Part shown: in pieces, positions 15,386-23,446 of the stretch
Layout of the letters: each line of letters starts with the position of its first letter
Numbering within the stretch: position 1 is the stretch's first letter
From: Bacilli bacterium
GTDB lineage: Bacteria > Bacillota_I > Bacilli_A > RFN20 > CAG-826
Direction of reading: 5' to 3'
Length of the DNA: 34,974 nt
Assembly: GCA_024695235.1 (NCBI GenBank)
Contig: JAILIP010000017.1
Span: 1-34,974 of the forward strand
Position numbers and translations under genes: made by a program
Notes under the pieces: generated by a model
What the model was told of the DNA's origin: nothing
What the model saw: only the letters and a program-made list of their open reading frames with translations
Databases searched by the model: none

Positions 15386-16786
15386 TTATTCTCTTTTCCT
15401 AGAAATGCTACAAACACCATTACCAACAAGGATGAAGAATAAACCAGTTGAGACAATAGCGACAGATGATTCAGAGAAGAAGTTTTCTACGAAAACAGCT
15501 GATAATAATATAATTGGCATCAACACTAGTCTATCTTTTGTAATTGAGTAACGGTGGAACATGATGAAGATGATGTAAATGACAAATAAGGCAAATATAG
15601 CAAAGCCAATATAGCCAATTTGTGATGTCAAAACACCAATAAAGCTTTCGCCTGTCAATCTATCGATGTTTGTCTTTGCAGATAGCATAACGCCTGCTTT
15701 ACCTATACCCGCACCAAAGAAGGATGATCCAAATACACCTTTAATAAAACCATCAATGTGAATGAGAAGTGATGAATTCGGGAAGAATCTATTGGCGATC
15801 AATAACACTATTGGGAAGGCAATAAGGGCTAAACCAAGCAAGATAAAGAATAATATCTTAAATGTCTTGAACTTGATGTTTTTGAAGACGTAGTAAATGA
15901 AATAAATGATGTATGAAAGGTAAATACCTTTAGATAATGTCATCAATGACACGACAAAGAATAATAAACTTAAAAGCTTCTTATGTCTTGAATTAGAAAA
16001 TCTTGTCACTGCAAAGCAGATGAATAAGAAGTGACCAGTTGTTAAAGGATCAGCAAATGTCGAAACAAGTCTTCTAACGATCTTTCCTGTTAGTTCAACA
16101 TAGTCCCAAGTATAGAAGTTAAGTGGTACTCCATGATATAGATCAAAAGCGACGCCTTTGTTCTCTTGATATTTAGCGATAGGAAGTGTGACCCAAATCG
16201 TGTCCTTCAAGAAGAATATTTCAATTAGACCAAAGAAACAGACGATTATTCCAAAAGTAATAACCAAATCAAAGAAACTTCTTTTTTGTCTTGGAGACAA
16301 GTCTAAGTAATAACCAAAATAGAAACAGACAAATGGAAGTAATAGTTGTCTAATTGCTAATACTTTTGAGTAGAATTCAGCATCTGAAACAAAGAATGAA
16401 AAAGTCAAAAGTAATAAGAATGCAATTGATAACACTTTGTGCAATTGGTGATTCCAACCTTTTCGTTTTACGAACATATTCTTAATAACAAATATGTAAA
16501 GCATTATTTCTTTACTTAAAGTAAATATCGTATTTGTTGTTTCGGTGAACTTCTCCGCACACAGTATCAACGTTATATTTTGCACAAATATAAAGCATAA
16601 GAAGAAAATCAAAAACTTAAAGTTTGATTTAAAGAGTAAATAAAAGCCAACACTATAAGTGACAATTATTGATAGGATTGGGGAGATGTAAGTTAATACA
16701 GGAATAACAATGCATGTCAAAAGAATGATATGCCATTGTTTTAAAAGCACATTTATTCTTCTAGGACTGCTTGCTACTGCTTCCAT
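15386..16786 (-). CDS. O-antigen ligase/polymerase-like membrane protein (Wzy-type)
   Basis: A 466-residue polytopic membrane protein with about 11-12 hydrophobic helices and a larger loop around residues 205-245. The stretch RRLVSTFADPLTTGHF resembles the conserved Arg-rich segment of O-antigen ligase and Wzy polymerases (the family usually shows R..G.F.DPN...), and FGSSFFGAGIGKAG fits its second conserved region. With the flippase at 10433 this would make a Wzx/Wzy-type pathway that assembles a repeat-unit polysaccharide outside the cell. No ribosome site is clear before the ATG at 16786, eight bases after the GmhA gene, so coupling to upstream translation is likely. Confidence 0.78.
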   Translation of the reverse strand: MEAVASSPRRINVLLKQWHIILLTCIVIPVLTYISPILSIIVTYSVGFYLLFKSNFKFLIFFLCFIFVQNITLILCAEKFTETTNTIFTLSKEIMLYIFVIKNMFVKRKGWNHQLHKVLSIAFLLLLTFSFFVSDAEFYSKVLAIRQLLLPFVCFYFGYYLDLSPRQKRSFFDLVITFGIIVCFFGLIEIFFLKDTIWVTLPIAKYQENKGVAFDLYHGVPLNFYTWDYVELTGKIVRRLVSTFADPLTTGHFLFICFAVTRFSNSRHKKLLSLLFFVVSLMTLSKGIYLSYIIYFIYYVFKNIKFKTFKILFFILLGLALIAFPIVLLIANRFFPNSSLLIHIDGFIKGVFGSSFFGAGIGKAGVMLSAKTNIDRLTGESFIGVLTSQIGYIGFAIFALFVIYIIFIMFHRYSITKDRLVLMPIILLSAVFVENFFSESSVAIVSTGLFFILVGNGVCSISRKRE

Positions 16787-16794
16787 AAATTAAA

Positions 16795-17442
16795 TTATTT
16801 TCCGAAGAAATACTCCTCAAGCATTAAACAAATAGAGTGATAGATAGGTAAATTTAATTCTTGAATTACATAAACCTCATCACTAGGCGCCTTAATTAAG
16901 ACATCTGAAATTTCATTAAGGTAACCGCCATTAGCTCCGCTAAGTCCGATAACTTTCATGCCTTTGGCTTTTGCACATACACATGCATAACCAACGTTTT
17001 TAGAGTTACCAGAAGTGGAGATGGCTAGTAAGACATCACCTTTTTTGCCATAGCAATTTACTTGTTGGGCAAATGTTAGTAAGCCACCATTTTCTACATC
17101 GTTAACAAAAGCGGTGTTAAGACCTTGGTGGTTAATTAAAGATATAGCAGGTAAACCTTGTTGAAGCTTTTCAGCAAGTTCTTTACCTCTAACTGGATCA
17201 ATAGATAACAATTCTTTCTTGAAAGAATCATTTAACTCTCTTTTGAGTTTGAATCCTTTCATGAGTTCACCAACAATGTGTTCAGCATCGGCTGAAGAAC
17301 CGCCATTACCGGCCACTAAAAGTTTTCCGCCTTTTTCAAAACATCCTTTTAATGTTTCAAAGGCTTTCAATATATTTTCCTTTTGACTAGAAAGTTGAGG
17401 ATATCTTTGTAAAAGATCTTCTAATATTTTGTTTTCTTTCAT
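16795..17442 (-). CDS. gmhA: Sedoheptulose-7-phosphate isomerase
   Basis: A 215-residue SIS-domain isomerase converting sedoheptulose-7-phosphate to D-glycero-D-manno-heptose-7-phosphate, the first step of nucleotide-heptose synthesis. GNGGSSADAEHIVGEL (45-60) is the GmhA signature; AISTSGNSKN is the SIS phosphate loop and PSDEVYVIQELNLPIYH the C-terminal metal/active-site helix. The ATG has AAGGAGAT at the right distance, inside the end of the preceding fusion gene. It is third in the operon with the kinase and the guanylyltransferase-phosphatase fusion, so the whole GDP-heptose pathway is encoded in three genes. Confidence 0.94.
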   Translation of the reverse strand: MKENKILEDLLQRYPQLSSQKENILKAFETLKGCFEKGGKLLVAGNGGSSADAEHIVGELMKGFKLKRELNDSFKKELLSIDPVRGKELAEKLQQGLPAISLINHQGLNTAFVNDVENGGLLTFAQQVNCYGKKGDVLLAISTSGNSKNVGYACVCAKAKGMKVIGLSGANGGYLNEISDVLIKAPSDEVYVIQELNLPIYHSICLMLEEYFFGK

Positions 17443-17443
17443 G

Positions 17444-18694
17444 TTATCTATCTCCTTTGCCTAATATCTCGTTAATAATGGTTTCAAAATTATTATTTAC
17501 AACTAATTTTGACACACATCCAGCGTTTTGACCACATAAAACATCGTTATCACTATCACCGACCATATATGACTTTGATAGATCGATATTGAAGTCTTTT
17601 GCAGCTTTAAGTATCATTCCTGGTTTTGGTTTACGACATTCACAGTCGATTTTAAGTTCTTTGACTTCACCCTCGTATCCACTGTGTGGATGATGTGGGC
17701 AAAAGTATATCGCATCAAGATATGCTCCTTCTTTCCCAAGAAGTGTTTCCATCTTGTTATGAATCTCATTAAGTTCTTCGAATGTAACTTCTCCTCTAGC
17801 AATAACTGGTTGATTTGACACAACTATTGCAAGGTATCCAGAATCGTTGATTCTTTTAATTGAAGATGCTACTCCATCAAGAAGTTCAAAATCATCAATA
17901 TTTGTTAGGAAACCAACATATTTATTTATTGTTCCATCTCTATCTAAAAAGATAGCTTTTTGCTTATTACGCAAATTCTTAGCCTTCACCAATCCACTTT
18001 CAAAGTCTTCACGGACTTTTTCAAGTCTATCAGGTGTGCCCATGTCTTTGACATACTCTGGGGAATCATAGGCATACATAACACCTTTACCAGCTAGTGG
18101 TTTTAATATTTGTCTATCGAGATCTACCTTAGGTGTATTTGGTCTATTCTCTAAGAGTTTCTTAGAAAGAATATGTAATCCAGCATTTACTCTATTCTTG
18201 TACCAGGTAGGTCTAAGATCTTCTTTGTTAAGCCACTTTGTGACTACTTTGTTTTCGTCAACAAAGATTAGACCACTATCATATGGATGTGAATTTGGAT
18301 GAGTGAATAATGTAGCTAAGCCACCATGAGACTTATGATATTCAACGAATCGATTGAAATCGATATCAAACATTGCATCAGCATTTAAAAGTAAAAAGTC
18401 ATCACTGAGCTTATCTTTTATTTCATAAAGTGCTCCAGCATTACCTAGAGGTTCTTTTTCAAAGAAGTACTCTATGTTCACCCCAAACTTAGAGCCATCA
18501 CCAAAATAATTCATGATGATGTTTCCAAGATGAGAGACAGTCAAAATGATATCTTTAAAACCCTGTTCTTTTAAACAGAGTATTTCATGTTCAAGAATAG
18601 GTTTACCCCCGATGGGGATCATTGGTTTAGGAATATCAGAAATAACAGAGGCAATGCGAGTGCCTTTGCCACCTGCCATTATGACAACTTTCAT
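17444..18694 (-). CDS. Heptose-1-phosphate guanylyltransferase fused to heptose-bisphosphate phosphatase (HddC-GmhB)
   Basis: A 416-residue two-domain enzyme. Residues 1-235 are a GT-A nucleotidyltransferase (MAGGKGTRI at 6-14, KPMIPIGGKP, NADAMFD as metal site) matching HddC, which makes GDP-D-glycero-D-manno-heptose. Residues 245-416 are a HAD phosphatase with nucleophile D251 and acid D253 (FLDRDGTIN), VVSNQP, and a GmhB Zn loop CPHHPHSG ... CECRKPKPG, which removes the 7-phosphate from heptose-1,7-bisphosphate. The two steps are consecutive in the alpha-heptose route (phosphatase, then guanylyltransferase). Each is usually a separate protein of similar length to its half here. Its start overlaps the kinase stop by one base (TAATG). 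The guanylyl rather than other NTP specificity is inferred from the GHMP kinase context. Confidence 0.9.
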   Translation of the reverse strand: MKVVIMAGGKGTRIASVISDIPKPMIPIGGKPILEHEILCLKEQGFKDIILTVSHLGNIIMNYFGDGSKFGVNIEYFFEKEPLGNAGALYEIKDKLSDDFLLLNADAMFDIDFNRFVEYHKSHGGLATLFTHPNSHPYDSGLIFVDENKVVTKWLNKEDLRPTWYKNRVNAGLHILSKKLLENRPNTPKVDLDRQILKPLAGKGVMYAYDSPEYVKDMGTPDRLEKVREDFESGLVKAKNLRNKQKAIFLDRDGTINKYVGFLTNIDDFELLDGVASSIKRINDSGYLAIVVSNQPVIARGEVTFEELNEIHNKMETLLGKEGAYLDAIYFCPHHPHSGYEGEVKELKIDCECRKPKPGMILKAAKDFNIDLSKSYMVGDSDNDVLCGQNAGCVSKLVVNNNFETIINEILGKGDR

Positions 18695-19725
18695 TATTCT
18701 TCTTCCTCTTCTACGACGTCTTCAAGATTACCTTTAATGTCATATACTTCAGGAGCGTAGTAAACTGTTCTTGTTCCGTAGTTTTCAAATTCAAATGGAA
18801 CTTCCATTAAATCAAGAGCTCTTCTAACAGCGTTTTGTTTTCTTTTTGGAACGTAGAAGAGAAGGAATCCTCCGCCACCAGCACCTAAAAGTTTTCCTCC
18901 AAGTGCTCCAGCAGCAATTCCTTTTTCATACAATTCATCAATAGCTGAGGTAGTAACTTCTTTACTAATACCTCTTTTTAATTGCCACGTTTTATCAAGG
19001 AGTCTACCAAAATCATCAAGATCTCTTTCTTTGTTTGTTAAAACATCTTGAGCATCATCAACTAATGCTAGAATCTTTTCGAGTTGTTTTTCTTTTTCTT
19101 TCATTGATGATTTTGCTGCTTCTTGAATTTCGGCCGAAAAACGAGTAAATCCTGTAAAGAACAACAATAAGTTGTTGTCTAATTGTTTCTTTCTTTCAGG
19201 AGAAATAACTATTGGAGTAATTTTGAACTCATCACCTTCAAAATCAATACGATTAAATCCACCATAGGAGGCAGCTATTTGATCTTGCCATCCACCAGCT
19301 TCATTGCACATTACTCTTTCAACATATATAGCGTCCTTAGCAAGTTTTTCTTTAGAAACATATTTTCCTTTTAATGAATAAAACGCATTAAGTAGACCAA
19401 CCGCAAATGTGGAAGATGTACCTAAACCTGTTTTAGCAGGTAAGTCAGCATCATATGAAATATGAAGTTCATGCATATCAAGAAGCTTCATAGCGTTTCT
19501 GACCATTGGGTGTTCAATGTCATCAACGCTACTAACTCTTTCTTGCTTGGAATACTCAATTTCAGTTGTGTATTCAAAGAATCTTGGCAAGTGTCTAACA
19601 GTAACATAGACATACTTATCAAATGTAGTGGATATAACAGATCCCTTACGTTCTTTAAAGAACTCTGGCATATCTGTTCCTCCGCCGAAGAAGGACATTC
19701 TGAATGGTGTTTTAGTGATAATCAT
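18694..19725 (-). CDS. hddA: D-glycero-D-manno-heptose-7-phosphate 1-kinase (GHMP family)
   Basis: A 343-residue GHMP-family sugar kinase that phosphorylates heptose-7-phosphate at C1. The N-terminus TPFRMSFFGGGTDMPEFF is typical of HddA and fucokinase-like members; the ATP loop is LPAKTGLGTSSTFAVGLL; the C-terminal motif is LLGAGGGGFLLFY. Use of a GHMP kinase, not the PfkB-type HldE, points to the alpha-anomer, GDP-linked heptose pathway. Its C-terminus ends in an unusual acidic run of five Glu. The ATG has GAGG seven bases upstream. It is first in the minus-strand operon and divergent from the HTH-CapE gene. Confidence 0.92.
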   Translation of the reverse strand: MIITKTPFRMSFFGGGTDMPEFFKERKGSVISTTFDKYVYVTVRHLPRFFEYTTEIEYSKQERVSSVDDIEHPMVRNAMKLLDMHELHISYDADLPAKTGLGTSSTFAVGLLNAFYSLKGKYVSKEKLAKDAIYVERVMCNEAGGWQDQIAASYGGFNRIDFEGDEFKITPIVISPERKKQLDNNLLLFFTGFTRFSAEIQEAAKSSMKEKEKQLEKILALVDDAQDVLTNKERDLDDFGRLLDKTWQLKRGISKEVTTSAIDELYEKGIAAGALGGKLLGAGGGGFLLFYVPKRKQNAVRRALDLMEVPFEFENYGTRTVYYAPEVYDIKGNLEDVVEEEEE

Positions 19726-19748
19726 AAATAACCTCGGTTTAATATGTT

Positions 19749-19794
19749 AGCAATATGATTTTATTTATAACGACTATATTCACTTCATATTGCT
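19749..19794. repeat. Perfect 10-base inverted repeat in the hddA / HTH-capE divergent region
   Basis: AGCAATATGA (19749-19758) and TCATATTGCT (19785-19794) are exact reverse complements with 26 bases between. They lie in the predicted leader of hddA, so they could act as a DNA operator or as an RNA hairpin. The divergent region 19726-19975 is 250 bases, the longest gene-free stretch of the window. Confidence 0.6.
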
Positions 19795-19811
19795 CGTTAA
19801 AAATCTCATAT

Positions 19812-19840
19812 ATTTTATACTTAAAATAATCTTTAATCAA
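19812..19840 (-). promoter_or_regulatory. Promoter of the heptose operon
   Basis: Minus-strand -35 TTGATT (19840-19835), 17-base spacer, -10 TAAAAT (19817-19812). It would give a leader of about 80 bases containing the inverted repeat 19749-19794. Confidence 0.5.
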
Positions 19841-19904
19841 ATTGACGACGAAAATGCACACTGAAAAACGTTGATTTTTGCTAGAAATAGACATTTCAAA
19901 ATAA

Positions 19905-19917
19905 TGCAAAGATTGCA
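19905..19917. promoter_or_regulatory. Short palindrome upstream of HTH-capE
   Basis: TGCAA-AGA-TTGCA is a 5+5-base palindrome of the size XRE-family proteins often bind. It ends eight bases before the -35 of the HTH-CapE promoter. Operator function is a guess. Confidence 0.3.
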
Positions 19918-19925
19918 CTTTTCCT

Positions 19926-19954
19926 TTTAACTTTGTCTCATATCTATATATAAT
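19926..19954 (+). promoter_or_regulatory. Promoter of the HTH-capE / capG / capF operon
   Basis: A perfect -10 TATAAT (19949-19954) lies 17 bases after a weak TTTAAC (19926-19931). The leader of about 15 bases contains GAGGTG before the ATG. Confidence 0.6.
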
Positions 19955-19975
19955 ATAAATACGCGAGGTGTAAAT

Positions 19976-21169
19976 ATGACACTTAAAGAAATACGCAAAA
20001 GTTGCAAATTAACTCAAAAGGAAGCTGCTGACTTAGTTGGTGTCTCTCAACGTAGTTTTGTTGAGTATGAAAACAATGAAAAGAAAGCAGATCAACTTAA
20101 ACTTGAAAGAATTAAAGAAAAACTAATGGAATTTATCGCTAAAGACACATCCATCTTAAAAGATAAGGTTCTTCTTATCACTGGTGGTACTGGTTCATTT
20201 GGCCATGCAGTTGTGGATAGATTCTTAAACACTGATATTAAAGAAATCAGAATTCTTTCACGTGATGAAAAGAAACAAGATGATATGCGCAAGGCATACA
20301 ATAACTCCAAACTTAAATTCTATATTGGAGATGTTCGTAACCTTGATAGCATCATAGATGCTTTTAAAGGCGTTGACTATGTTTTCTCAGCGGCCGCTTT
20401 AAAACAAGTTCCATCTTGTGAATTCTATCCAATGGAAGCTGTGAGAACCAATGTTATTGGTAGTGATAATGTTATTACCGCCTGTGTTCGTAATGGAGTT
20501 AAAAAAGCTATTTTCTTATCTACAGATAAGGCAGCATATCCAATTAACGCAATGGGTATTTCAAAAGCCTTAATGGAAAAGAACGTTATCGCTCGTAGTA
20601 GACAACTACTTCCTGGCGATACAGTTCTTTGTCTAACTAGATATGGAAACGTTATGGCAAGCCGTGGAAGCGTCATTCCTTTATTCTTAAATCAAATTCA
20701 TGAAGGTAAACCGATTACCATCACCAATCCAGAGATGACCAGATTCATGATGACTCTTGATGATGCGGTTGATCTTGTCTTATATGCCTTTGAACATGGT
20801 GAGCAAGGTGACTTGTTCGTTCAAAAAGCACCAGCTGCTACAATTGAAACACTTGCTAAAGCAATCATTGAACTAACAGGTTCGAAGACAGGTATCACAT
20901 ATATTGGTACACGTCATGGTGAGAAATTATATGAAACACTTGTCACTCAAGAAGAAATGATTAAATCAGTAGATTTAGGAAACTTCTTCTGTATTAAAGC
21001 AGATAACCGTGATCTTAACTATGATAAGTATTTCTCTAAAGGAAACAAGAAACTCAACCTTGGAGAAAGTTATACATCGCACAATACTGGTAGACTTGAT
21101 GTAGAAGGTATGAAAAAACTTCTTAAGAAGTTAGAATTATTCGGTGGAGAGGTGAGACAACATGACTAA
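19976..21169 (+). CDS. capE: UDP-GlcNAc 4,6-dehydratase/5-epimerase (CapE) with N-terminal XRE helix-turn-helix
   Basis: A 397-residue fusion. Residues 1-55 are an XRE-type helix-turn-helix (LTQKEAADLVGVSQRSFVEYEN). Residues 60-397 are a full CapE/FnlA-type dehydratase: the NAD loop GGTGSFG (70-76), STDK (182-185), and M193/K197 in YPINAMGISK, where Met replaces the usual short-chain-dehydrogenase Tyr, as in CapE. The enzyme starts UDP-N-acetyl-L-fucosamine synthesis from UDP-GlcNAc. The family normally begins at ILKDKVLLITGG, so the first 59 residues are extra. The ATG follows GAGGTG. There is no internal ATG with a ribosome site at the enzyme start, and the frame is continuous, so one fused protein is expected. 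The same domain heads the glutamine synthetase at 23447. Autoregulation is inferred. Confidence 0.9.
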   Translation: MTLKEIRKSCKLTQKEAADLVGVSQRSFVEYENNEKKADQLKLERIKEKLMEFIAKDTSILKDKVLLITGGTGSFGHAVVDRFLNTDIKEIRILSRDEKKQDDMRKAYNNSKLKFYIGDVRNLDSIIDAFKGVDYVFSAAALKQVPSCEFYPMEAVRTNVIGSDNVITACVRNGVKKAIFLSTDKAAYPINAMGISKALMEKNVIARSRQLLPGDTVLCLTRYGNVMASRGSVIPLFLNQIHEGKPITITNPEMTRFMMTLDDAVDLVLYAFEHGEQGDLFVQKAPAATIETLAKAIIELTGSKTGITYIGTRHGEKLYETLVTQEEMIKSVDLGNFFCIKADNRDLNYDKYFSKGNKKLNLGESYTSHNTGRLDVEGMKKLLKKLELFGGEVRQHD

Positions 21170-22286
21170 GAAAATTAAAGTTGTGACCATCATTGGCACC
21201 CGTCCAGAAATCATTCGTCTTTCTGAAGTAATCAAAGCCCTTGATAAAGATGATGCTTTTGAACATATCTTAGTTCATACAGGACAAAACTATGACTACG
21301 AACTCAACCAGGTCTTCTTTGAAGAACTCGATTTAAGAGCGCCTGATTACTATCTCAATTGTGCTGGTTCACATTTAGGTGAAACAATTGGCAATGCAAT
21401 TGCTAAATCATACGAACTATTAAAAGAACTTAAACCAGATGCAGTGCTCATCTTAGGAGATACAAACTCTGCTTTATGTGCGATATCCGCTAAACGTCTT
21501 AAACTTCCTATTTTCCACATGGAAGCAGGAAATAGATGTGGTGATTGGAATGTTCCAGAAACAATCAATCGTAAAATCGTTGATCATATATCTGATATCA
21601 ATCTTCCGTACACAAATCACGCATACGCAAACCTTATGAAAGAAGGCATTGAACCAAAATATACATTTGTCACTGGCTCACCGATGCTTGAAGTTTTAAA
21701 TGCTAACAACGAGAAGATTGAAAAGAGCGAAGTTTTAAAAGAACTCAAATTAGAAAAAGGCAAATATATCGTTGTCTCTTCTCATAGAGAAGAAAATATT
21801 GATATTGAAAAGAATTTCAATCAACTTATGCCTGCGATTAACGCTATTGCAGAGAAATACAAAGTACCTGTAATCTTCTCAACACACCCACGCACAAGAA
21901 AGCGTTTAGAAGCTAATAGCTTCAAGATGCATCCACTTATTCAAAATCTCAAACCATTAGGATTCCTTGAATATGTTAAGCTACAAGAAAATGCATTGTT
22001 TGTTCTTTCTGATAGTGGAACTCTTACTGAGGAAAGCGCTATGAGACACTTCCCAGCTGTTTTAATTAGAACATCTACTGAAAGACCAGAAGGCGTTGAA
22101 GCTGGATCAATTGTTGTCTCAGGTATCACCGAAAAAGAAATTATGGAAGCAATTGAAAAAGAACTCGCTAATTATAAGAAAGCATCAACTCCCGAAAATT
22201 ATGATGTGAAAGATGTCTCTTCTAGAGTGCTTAAAATCATCAAAGAAAAGATTGATGTTGTTAATAAGGAAATTTGGGATAAATAA
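21162..22286 (+). CDS. capG: UDP-N-acetyl-hexosamine C2-epimerase (CapG/FnlC-like), UDP-FucNAc synthesis
   Basis: A 374-residue cytoplasmic epimerase of the UDP-GlcNAc 2-epimerase superfamily. GTRPEIIRLSEV at the N-terminus, HTGQNYDYELNQVFF, GDTNSALCAISAKR, HMEAGNRCGDWNVPETINRKIVDH and SSHREENID are the diagnostic blocks; the HMEAGNRC form with INRKIVDHISDINLPY is that of CapG/FnlC/WbjD, which converts UDP-2-acetamido-2,6-dideoxy-talose to UDP-N-acetyl-L-fucosamine. It overlaps the end of capE by eight bases and its ATG follows GGAGAGGTGAG. Together with capE and capF it completes the three-step pathway. The gene order here is E-G-F rather than the E-F-G of Staphylococcus aureus. Confidence 0.92.
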   Translation: MTKKIKVVTIIGTRPEIIRLSEVIKALDKDDAFEHILVHTGQNYDYELNQVFFEELDLRAPDYYLNCAGSHLGETIGNAIAKSYELLKELKPDAVLILGDTNSALCAISAKRLKLPIFHMEAGNRCGDWNVPETINRKIVDHISDINLPYTNHAYANLMKEGIEPKYTFVTGSPMLEVLNANNEKIEKSEVLKELKLEKGKYIVVSSHREENIDIEKNFNQLMPAINAIAEKYKVPVIFSTHPRTRKRLEANSFKMHPLIQNLKPLGFLEYVKLQENALFVLSDSGTLTEESAMRHFPAVLIRTSTERPEGVEAGSIVVSGITEKEIMEAIEKELANYKKASTPENYDVKDVSSRVLKIIKEKIDVVNKEIWDK

Positions 22287-23377
22287 TGAACGTATTAGTA
22301 ACAGGATCTAACGGATTTATTGGTAAACATATGTGTCTACATTTTAGAAGATGTGGTCATGAAGTTTTAGGATACGATTTAGATACCAAAGAAGATTTAA
22401 AAGAACTTGTATCTAAAGCAGATTTTGTTATCCATCTTGCAGGAATTAACCGCCCATTAACAAATGAAGAATTCTATGACGGAAATACAAACTTCACAAA
22501 GAAACTTGTAGATGTAATTAAAGAATCTAGAAAGAATCTTCCAATTATCATGTCTAGTTCAATTCAAGCTGAACTCGATAATGACTATGGTAAATCCAAA
22601 AAGATGGGTGAAGACTATTTGTTTAGTAGTGGTCTTCCGGTATATGTCTTTAGACTTGCAAATGTTTTCGGTAAGTGGTGTAGACCAAACTACAATTCAG
22701 CTTGCGCAACATTTTGTTATAACATCGCTCATGACTTACCAATTATGGTGAGAGATAGAGAATATGTAGTGCACTTCAACTATGTTGAAGATATCGTTGA
22801 TACATTTATTTCTATCATCAATGATAAAGAACATAAAGGAAGCCAAGATATCTTATCTGTAAAACCAGTATACGATTGCTCATTAGGAAAACTCGCAGAC
22901 ACTCTTTACTATTTCAAAAAAGAAATTGAATCAGATAGACACTTGCCAATCATCAAAGATGAGTTTGAATTAAAACTCTTCAAAACTTTCTGCGATTATC
23001 TAAGTGATGAAGGATGTAGTTATAACTATGCCTCGGATAATAGAGGTTCTTTTGAAGAACTATATAAATCCAAGAAATATGGACAAATAAGTGATAACGT
23101 TGCATTTCCAGGAATCACTAAAGGTGGTCATTACCATACATATAAAAAAGAAATCTTCTATACAGTTATAGGAGAATCTGAAATAAAACAACGCGATATT
23201 AAGACAAATGATGTGATTATTAACAAAGTTAAAGGTAGTAATCCTGAGCCAATTGCTATTCGCGTTGGATACACTCATCAAATAACTAATATCGGTAAAG
23301 AAAATAGTCACACAATCATGTGGATTTCTGAGATTTATAATCCTGAAACACACGATACTTATAAAGAAGAAGTATAA
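22286..23377 (+). CDS. capF: Bifunctional epimerase/reductase with cupin domain (CapF/FnlB-like), UDP-FucNAc synthesis
   Basis: A 363-residue two-domain enzyme. Residues 1-245 are an NAD(P)-binding short-chain fold (VTGSNGFIGKH), with DYGKSKKMGED carrying the Tyr-Lys pair. Residues about 255-363 are a cupin, FPGITKGGHYHTYKKEIF and GYTHQITNIG, holding the His metal ligands. CapF epimerises in the cupin and reduces in the N-terminal domain, the middle steps to UDP-N-acetyl-L-fucosamine. The start overlaps the capG stop (TAATG). No terminator is visible after it, so read-through into the glutamine synthetase gene is possible in addition to that gene's own promoter. Confidence 0.92.
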   Translation: MNVLVTGSNGFIGKHMCLHFRRCGHEVLGYDLDTKEDLKELVSKADFVIHLAGINRPLTNEEFYDGNTNFTKKLVDVIKESRKNLPIIMSSSIQAELDNDYGKSKKMGEDYLFSSGLPVYVFRLANVFGKWCRPNYNSACATFCYNIAHDLPIMVRDREYVVHFNYVEDIVDTFISIINDKEHKGSQDILSVKPVYDCSLGKLADTLYYFKKEIESDRHLPIIKDEFELKLFKTFCDYLSDEGCSYNYASDNRGSFEELYKSKKYGQISDNVAFPGITKGGHYHTYKKEIFYTVIGESEIKQRDIKTNDVIINKVKGSNPEPIAIRVGYTHQITNIGKENSHTIMWISEIYNPETHDTYKEEV

Positions 23378-23397
23378 AATAACATAAATTGCCTATA

Positions 23398-23443
23398 TTG
23401 ACACAAAAGTCTCCTTAATTTATATTAAATGCAGGAGATTTTT
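23398..23443 (+). promoter_or_regulatory. Strong promoter and overlapping dyad of the HTH-glutamine synthetase gene
   Basis: -35 TTGACA (23398-23403), 17-base spacer, -10 TATATT (23421-23426): the best sigma-A promoter of the window. TCTCCT (23410-23415, in the spacer) and AGGAGA (23433-23438, at the start point and ribosome site) are inverted arms centred on the -10, flanked by AAAA and TTTT. A protein bound across both would block the polymerase, which fits an autorepressor. Confidence 0.7.
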
Positions 23444-23446
23444 ATT

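Noticed and set aside
19976-20160. HTH parts of CapE and glutamine synthetase as separate small regulators with a lost stop or frameshift
   Set aside because: Both frames are continuous through the junction, two independent genes show the same join, and no ribosome site marks an enzyme-only start.
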